Source: an uncultured Ruminococcus sp.
GTDB lineage: Bacteria > Bacillota > Clostridia > Oscillospirales > Ruminococcaceae
Length of the DNA: 64,000 nucleotides
Reading direction: 5' to 3'
NCBI RefSeq assembly: GCF_934476685.1
Contig: NZ_CAKSNX010000006.1
Span: 62,001-126,000 of the forward strand
Numbering within the stretch: the first letter of the stretch is position 1; each line of letters begins with the position of its first letter. The notes beneath the pieces were generated by a model. That model searched no databases, had not been told where the DNA came from, and saw nothing but the letters and a program-made list of their open reading frames with translations. The translations under genes and the position numbers were made by a program. Shown piece after piece: positions 60,129-64,000 of this stretch.

Positions 60129-61244
60129 TCATATCATATCAAGAAATTCGCCTATTATCTCATTTGACACAAGAAAGCCTTTTGCCGTCAGAGAGATACT
60201 ATCTCCGCTTATGACCACAAGTCCGTTTTCAGCAAAACGCTCTGCAAACTTTTTCATATTTCTGATATCATCTTCATTTATGTCAGCGTCCATATCTTTC
60301 AGCTTTTCAAGGGATATCCCTTTGCTCAGCCTTAGACCGAGCATAACATATTCGCTTGCTTTATCGGGGTTTTCCTCCAAGATCTGCTTAGTCTGGACAG
60401 GCTGAGAAATAAAGCTCTCCCTGTCCGCAGGACAGCAGTATCTCCTGCCGTCAAAAAATGAATGTGCCGCCGCACCGATACCGATATACTCTTCACCCTG
60501 CCAGTATTTAAGATTATGTCTTGAATATTTTCCGTCAAGAGCAAAATTCGATATCTCATAATGCTCAAAACCCTTGCCTTTGAGAAATTCTGCCGTCTGC
60601 ATATACATATCGCACAGCGTATCTTCATCTGCCACAGCATTCCTTATCTCATCACAGTCAAAGGGCGTACCCTCTTCAATTTTCAGCATATAAGCTGAAA
60701 TATGTGAAAGTGGCATACTGCACATACGCTCCAAAGTGTTTTCAAGGCTCTTTTGCGTCTGCTCAGGAAGTCCAAGCATAACATCACCCGAAATATTGTC
60801 AAAGCCTGCCTTTACTGCATTTTCCACTGCCTTTTCAGCCTGCGCAAAATCATGAAGTCTGCCTATCGCCGCAAGCTCCCTGTCCTGTGCGGACTGTATG
60901 CCGAAAGAAAGCCTGTTTACCCCTGCCCCACGATATCCGCATAGCTTTTCATAGTCAACTGTACACGGGTTGCACTCCATAGTTATCTCAGGTTCTTTCA
61001 TTGCGAAAGACTCATTGCAGGCTGAAATTATCCTGCCTATCTGCTCCGCAGACAAAAGCGAGGGAGTTCCGCCGCCGAAATAGACCGTATCGGCGCAGAT
61101 CCCCCTGTTTTTAAAATCATATATATTCCTTATGACAGCCTTGACGTAAGCTTCTTTCACAGCTCCGTCCGCCGCTCCCGAATAGAAATCGCAGTAAGGA
61201 CATTTTCTCAGACAGAAAGGTATATGTATATATATTCCCGTCAT
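60129..61244 (-). CDS. hemW: HemW-like radical SAM protein
   Basis: A 371-residue radical SAM enzyme of the coproporphyrinogen oxidase-like group, now considered a haem chaperone. The cluster motif CLRKCPYC (C11, C15, C18) and YFGGGTPSLL, MECNPCTVD and GVNRLSFGIQS are present. Start ATG 61244 gives the usual short lead before IYIHIPFC; a GTG at 61253 overlapping the upstream stop is an alternative. Last gene of the lepA operon. Confidence 0.9.
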   Translation of the reverse strand: MTGIYIHIPFCLRKCPYCDFYSGAADGAVKEAYVKAVIRNIYDFKNRGICADTVYFGGGTPSLLSAEQIGRIISACNESFAMKEPEITMECNPCTVDYEKLCGYRGAGVNRLSFGIQSAQDRELAAIGRLHDFAQAEKAVENAVKAGFDNISGDVMLGLPEQTQKSLENTLERMCSMPLSHISAYMLKIEEGTPFDCDEIRNAVADEDTLCDMYMQTAEFLKGKGFEHYEISNFALDGKYSRHNLKYWQGEEYIGIGAAAHSFFDGRRYCCPADRESFISQPVQTKQILEENPDKASEYVMLGLRLSKGISLEKLKDMDADINEDDIRNMKKFAERFAENGLVVISGDSISLTAKGFLVSNEIIGEFLDMI

Positions 61245-61249
61245 TTTCG

Positions 61250-61729
61250 TCACAAATTTTCATCGTCCTTTCCGTCATCAAATGCATTTTCGATATAGCT
61301 GCCTGTTTTTTCGCTGTTGCTTTTAAATTTTTCCATTGCCTTGTGCAGACCGAACCGCACGAGCCATATAAGGTAAATGCAAGCAAGGATTATAAAGCAG
61401 TAGAGCAGGAAGTAAAGTTGCTGTCTGATATCAAGTGAAAAATACACCGATCTTTTCAAAAGCATATCCACTACCCTTGGGTGGATAAAAAGGTAACACA
61501 CCCAACCTAAAATGCCGCTGTAAGCTATGGTGCAGGTTATACCGACGAAAGCCTCTCTGAACTTCAGCGCAGAAAACTTCACACCTGCAAAGCAGGCAAA
61601 TGCCGCCACAAGGAAAAGTCCTATCGAGGTGGATATATTTGCATACACTTCATATATGACAGGCAGCAGGACTGCTCCCGAAAGACCGAATTCAAGTGAA
61701 AGTTTCATTGATCGGTTCAGATTTTCCAT
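61250..61729 (-). CDS. small membrane protein, unknown
   Basis: A 159-residue protein with three to four membrane helices and a charged C-terminal tail. ATG 61729 is chosen because AAAGGA sits 7 bases before it; an in-frame ATG at 61837 directly after the previous stop is possible but its extra 36 residues look unlike a natural N-terminus. It overlaps the hemW GTG by GTGA. Function unknown. Confidence 0.65.
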   Translation of the reverse strand: MENLNRSMKLSLEFGLSGAVLLPVIYEVYANISTSIGLFLVAAFACFAGVKFSALKFREAFVGITCTIAYSGILGWVCYLFIHPRVVDMLLKRSVYFSLDIRQQLYFLLYCFIILACIYLIWLVRFGLHKAMEKFKSNSEKTGSYIENAFDDGKDDENL

Positions 61730-61837
61730 ACAGAGATCCTTTCCAGGCAAAGCGTCGCCTTTGTTTCCAATAAGTACAAAATAAGCGTAGGGCAGTCGAT
61801 AAAGCTCCCTATAAAAGATATTCCCCAGATTGGGCAT

Positions 61838-62287
61838 TTATCCCAGTGACAAAGCCGCTATCACCACAGGCGCACATACAGCCGCCGAACCTGTTCCGAG
61901 GACAAGTCCCGCTATCACGCACAAAAAGGCATTCCCGTCAAACACAAAGCCTTTTTTGCGGTTTAAATACAGCTTACATTCCCTCCCCTGCTTATAGAGA
62001 TATTTTTTCATTACTATCTCGCAGGGGAAAATGTTCGGATATTCTTCTCCGTCTATCTGATAAAAGGCTGAGTCATACTTGAATCTGGGATTTTTGTCTA
62101 CCTTTGAAAGTGTGCCTGCCGCCTTTCTACTCCCGATCAGCCACCACAGGCATACTGCAAAAAAGCCTACTATCAATATTATCGCAGCAAACAGCACCAG
62201 CATAACTGCGCTGTATATAAGCGAAACATCTATGCCAAGTATTACCGCCAGAACTATCAGCGCAGCTGCGCCGACAAGAATTTCCAC
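61838..62287 (-). CDS. small membrane protein, unknown
   Basis: A 149-residue protein with two or three N-terminal helices (about 5-20, 24-52), a cytoplasmic middle region with YDSAFYQIDGEEYPNIFP, and a hydrophobic C-terminus (118-147). It begins 11 bases after lepA. No family recognised. Confidence 0.68.
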   Translation of the reverse strand: MEILVGAAALIVLAVILGIDVSLIYSAVMLVLFAAIILIVGFFAVCLWWLIGSRKAAGTLSKVDKNPRFKYDSAFYQIDGEEYPNIFPCEIVMKKYLYKQGRECKLYLNRKKGFVFDGNAFLCVIAGLVLGTGSAAVCAPVVIAALSLG

Positions 62288-62298
62288 TATACCGTCCC

Positions 62299-64000
62299 CT
62301 ATTCGTCAAGCTTGAGTACAGACATGAATGCCTCCTGCGGAACTGATACAGAACCAAGCTGGCGCATTCTCTTTTTACCCTCTTTCTGCTTTTCAAGCAG
62401 CTTTTTCTTACGGGTGATATCTCCGCCGTAGCACTTTGCAAGAACGTCCTTACGCATAGCCTTGATAGTTTCTCTTGCTATGATCTTTCCGCCGATAGCA
62501 GCCTGAACAGGAACTTCAAAAAGCTGACGTGGGATATTTTCTTTAAGCTTTTCGGTAAGTCTTCTTCCTCTTGCATAAGCCTTATCCTCATGAACTATAA
62601 AGGAAAGTGCATCCACTATCTCGCCGTTGAGCAGAACGTCCAGCTTAACAAGCTTTGACGGCTCATAGCCCTTCATTTCGTAATCAAATGACGCATATCC
62701 CTTTGTTCTTGATTTAAGCGCGTCAAAGAAATCATAAACTATCTCATTGAGGGGCAGAACGTAATGCAGATCGACTCTGTTTTCATCTATATACTTCATA
62801 TCCTTGAAAGTACCACGTCTGTCCTGACAAAGCTCCATAATATTTCCCACAAAATCTGACGGAGTATAGATATGGGCGTTGACAACAGGTTCTTCCGCAG
62901 ATGCGATAGTTCCAACGTCAGGATAATTTGTCGGGTTGTCGATATAGACAGTTTCTCCGTTTGTAAGATTTACCTTATATATAACCGACGGAGCGGTAGT
63001 GATGAGGTCAAGATTATATTCTCTTTCAAGTCTTTCCTGAATGATCTCCATATGCAGCAGGCCGAGAAATCCGCAGCGGAATCCAAAGCCCAGCGCAATA
63101 GATGTTTCAGGCTCAAAGGAAAGTGATGCGTCGTTGAGCATAAGCTTTTCAAGGGCATCTCTGAGGTCGCCGTACTTTGCGCCGTCAGCAGGATATATAC
63201 CGCAGTAGACCATAGGATTTACTTTCTTATATCCCGGCAGAGCCTCTGCGCATGGTGCAGCCGCATTTGTCACAGTATCACCCACACGGGTATCGCCTAT
63301 ATCCTTTATAGATGCGGCGATATAGCCTACCTCGCCTGCATGGAGTTCTCCCACAGGAACGAGATCCTTTGCGCCCATATATCCGACTTCAACGGTCTGG
63401 AACTCTGCACCTGTCGCCATAAGTCTGATAGTTTCGCCAGCCTTGATATGTCCCTCTTTAACTCGGATATAGATTATAACGCCCTTGTACTGATCGTAAT
63501 AGCTGTCGAAAATAAGCGCTTTCAGCGGTGCGTTATCATCACCCGACGGGCATGGTATATCCGTAACTACCCTTTCAAGTACCTCTTTGATGTTAGTACC
63601 CATTTTAGCTGATATTCTCGGAGCGTCCATGGCAGGTATGCCTATAACGTTCTCGACTTCCGTGCAGGCTCTTTCAGGGTCAGCGGAAGGAAGGTCTATC
63701 TTATTTATAACAGGCACGACTTCAAGATCATGCTCGATAGCAAGATAAGTATTCGCAAGTGTCTGCGCCTCTATTCCCTGTGAAGCGTCAACTATGAGTA
63801 TAGCACCCTCGCAGGCGGCAAGTGATCTTGACACCTCATAGTTAAAGTCAACGTGACCTGGGGTATCGATAAGATTGAATATATAATCCTCACCGTCATC
63901 GGCATGGTATTTAAGTCTTACGGCTCTCGCCTTGATAGTGATACCTCTTTCACGTTCGATATCCATATTATCAAGGAGCTGATCCTCCATTTCTCTCAGC
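62299..64000 (-). CDS. lepA: elongation factor 4 (LepA), 5' end beyond the window
   Basis: Ribosome-associated GTPase that back-translocates or helps assemble ribosomes under stress. 567 residues are visible, lacking about the first 35 to 40 with the P-loop. MEDQLLDNMDIERERGITIK, G3 DTPGHVDF and G4 NKIDLP are seen, and the C-terminal domain KKLLEKQKEGKKRMRQLG is complete. First gene of the operon leading to hemW, a linkage conserved in Firmicutes, here with two extra membrane genes between. Confidence 0.96.
   Translation of the reverse strand, partial: LREMEDQLLDNMDIERERGITIKARAVRLKYHADDGEDYIFNLIDTPGHVDFNYEVSRSLAACEGAILIVDASQGIEAQTLANTYLAIEHDLEVVPVINKIDLPSADPERACTEVENVIGIPAMDAPRISAKMGTNIKEVLERVVTDIPCPSGDDNAPLKALIFDSYYDQYKGVIIYIRVKEGHIKAGETIRLMATGAEFQTVEVGYMGAKDLVPVGELHAGEVGYIAASIKDIGDTRVGDTVTNAAAPCAEALPGYKKVNPMVYCGIYPADGAKYGDLRDALEKLMLNDASLSFEPETSIALGFGFRCGFLGLLHMEIIQERLEREYNLDLITTAPSVIYKVNLTNGETVYIDNPTNYPDVGTIASAEEPVVNAHIYTPSDFVGNIMELCQDRRGTFKDMKYIDENRVDLHYVLPLNEIVYDFFDALKSRTKGYASFDYEMKGYEPSKLVKLDVLLNGEIVDALSFIVHEDKAYARGRRLTEKLKENIPRQLFEVPVQAAIGGKIIARETIKAMRKDVLAKCYGGDITRKKKLLEKQKEGKKRMRQLGSVSVPQEAFMSVLKLDE

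Noticed and set aside
61730..61837. 36-residue N-terminal extension of the membrane protein at 61250-61729
   Set aside because: The internal ATG has a strong ribosome site, while the first ATG directly follows the previous stop with a weak one.

Overview
The window reads as a chromosomal segment of a low-to-moderate GC, anaerobic, Gram-positive gut Firmicute, most likely a Ruminococcus-like member of the Oscillospiraceae (inference). Pointers are HPr kinase, pyruvate phosphate dikinase, a trimeric electron-bifurcating-type [FeFe] hydrogenase, a GH43/GPH xyloside module, many Ser/Thr-rich lipoproteins, a BY-kinase/Wzz pair, lepA next to hemW, and near-consensus sigma-A promoters with 17-base spacers and rho-independent terminators. 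No phage, plasmid, transposase or rRNA genes were seen. It is mostly ordinary chromosome with an accessory stretch of surface-protein genes in the middle.

Layout: 1-6.2 kb is a minus-strand run murD, two M42 peptidases, a GNAT protein, a methionine gamma-lyase-family protein and hprK (cut by the left edge). 6.5-8.4 kb holds a long-type PRPP synthase and an IspD/TarI cytidylyltransferase. 8.5-14.1 kb is a self-contained TetR / MMPL transporter / giant heptad-repeat protein locus with two divergent consensus promoters and three matching operators. 14.2-18.8 kb has a cation/proton antiporter behind a structured leader, an OmpR/histidine-kinase pair and a LacI regulator, followed by a 31-base tandem repeat. 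19-25 kb carries cysK, an acyl-ACP thioesterase, capsule-type Wzz and BY-kinase, an SH3 lipoprotein, an amidohydrolase, a small membrane protein and acpS; nnrDE follows. 27-34.5 kb is a block of singly transcribed secreted proteins: two Thr-rich lipoproteins, two proteins with a C-terminal sorting-like anchor, and a large vWA protein. 35-39.4 kb has initiator tRNA, a candidate small RNA, and an AraC/GPH/GH43 xyloside operon. 39.6-39.9 kb is a small decayed CRISPR array without cas genes. 40-49 kb has a frameshifted lipoprotein, a methyltransferase, ppdK, a VanY-type carboxypeptidase, tyrA and galE, with two copies of an interspersed repeat around tyrA. 49-64 kb has an AraC regulator, a DUF4358/transglutaminase lipoprotein pair, hydCBA, another surface protein, an orphan efflux adaptor, and the lepA-to-hemW operon (lepA cut by the right edge).

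How it fits together: xylan-oligosaccharide uptake and hydrolysis (AraC/GPH/GH43), PPDK and the hydrogenase suit a sugar-fermenting anaerobe. Several secreted-protein genes share a cre-like sequence centred on AACG upstream of their promoters, suggesting common control by a LacI/CcpA-type regulator. The most unusual items are the shared anchor cassette and shared domain among the secreted proteins, the orphan CRISPR remnant with its own promoter and terminator, the three-operator MMPL locus, a candidate small RNA beside the initiator tRNA, and several non-coding repeats.
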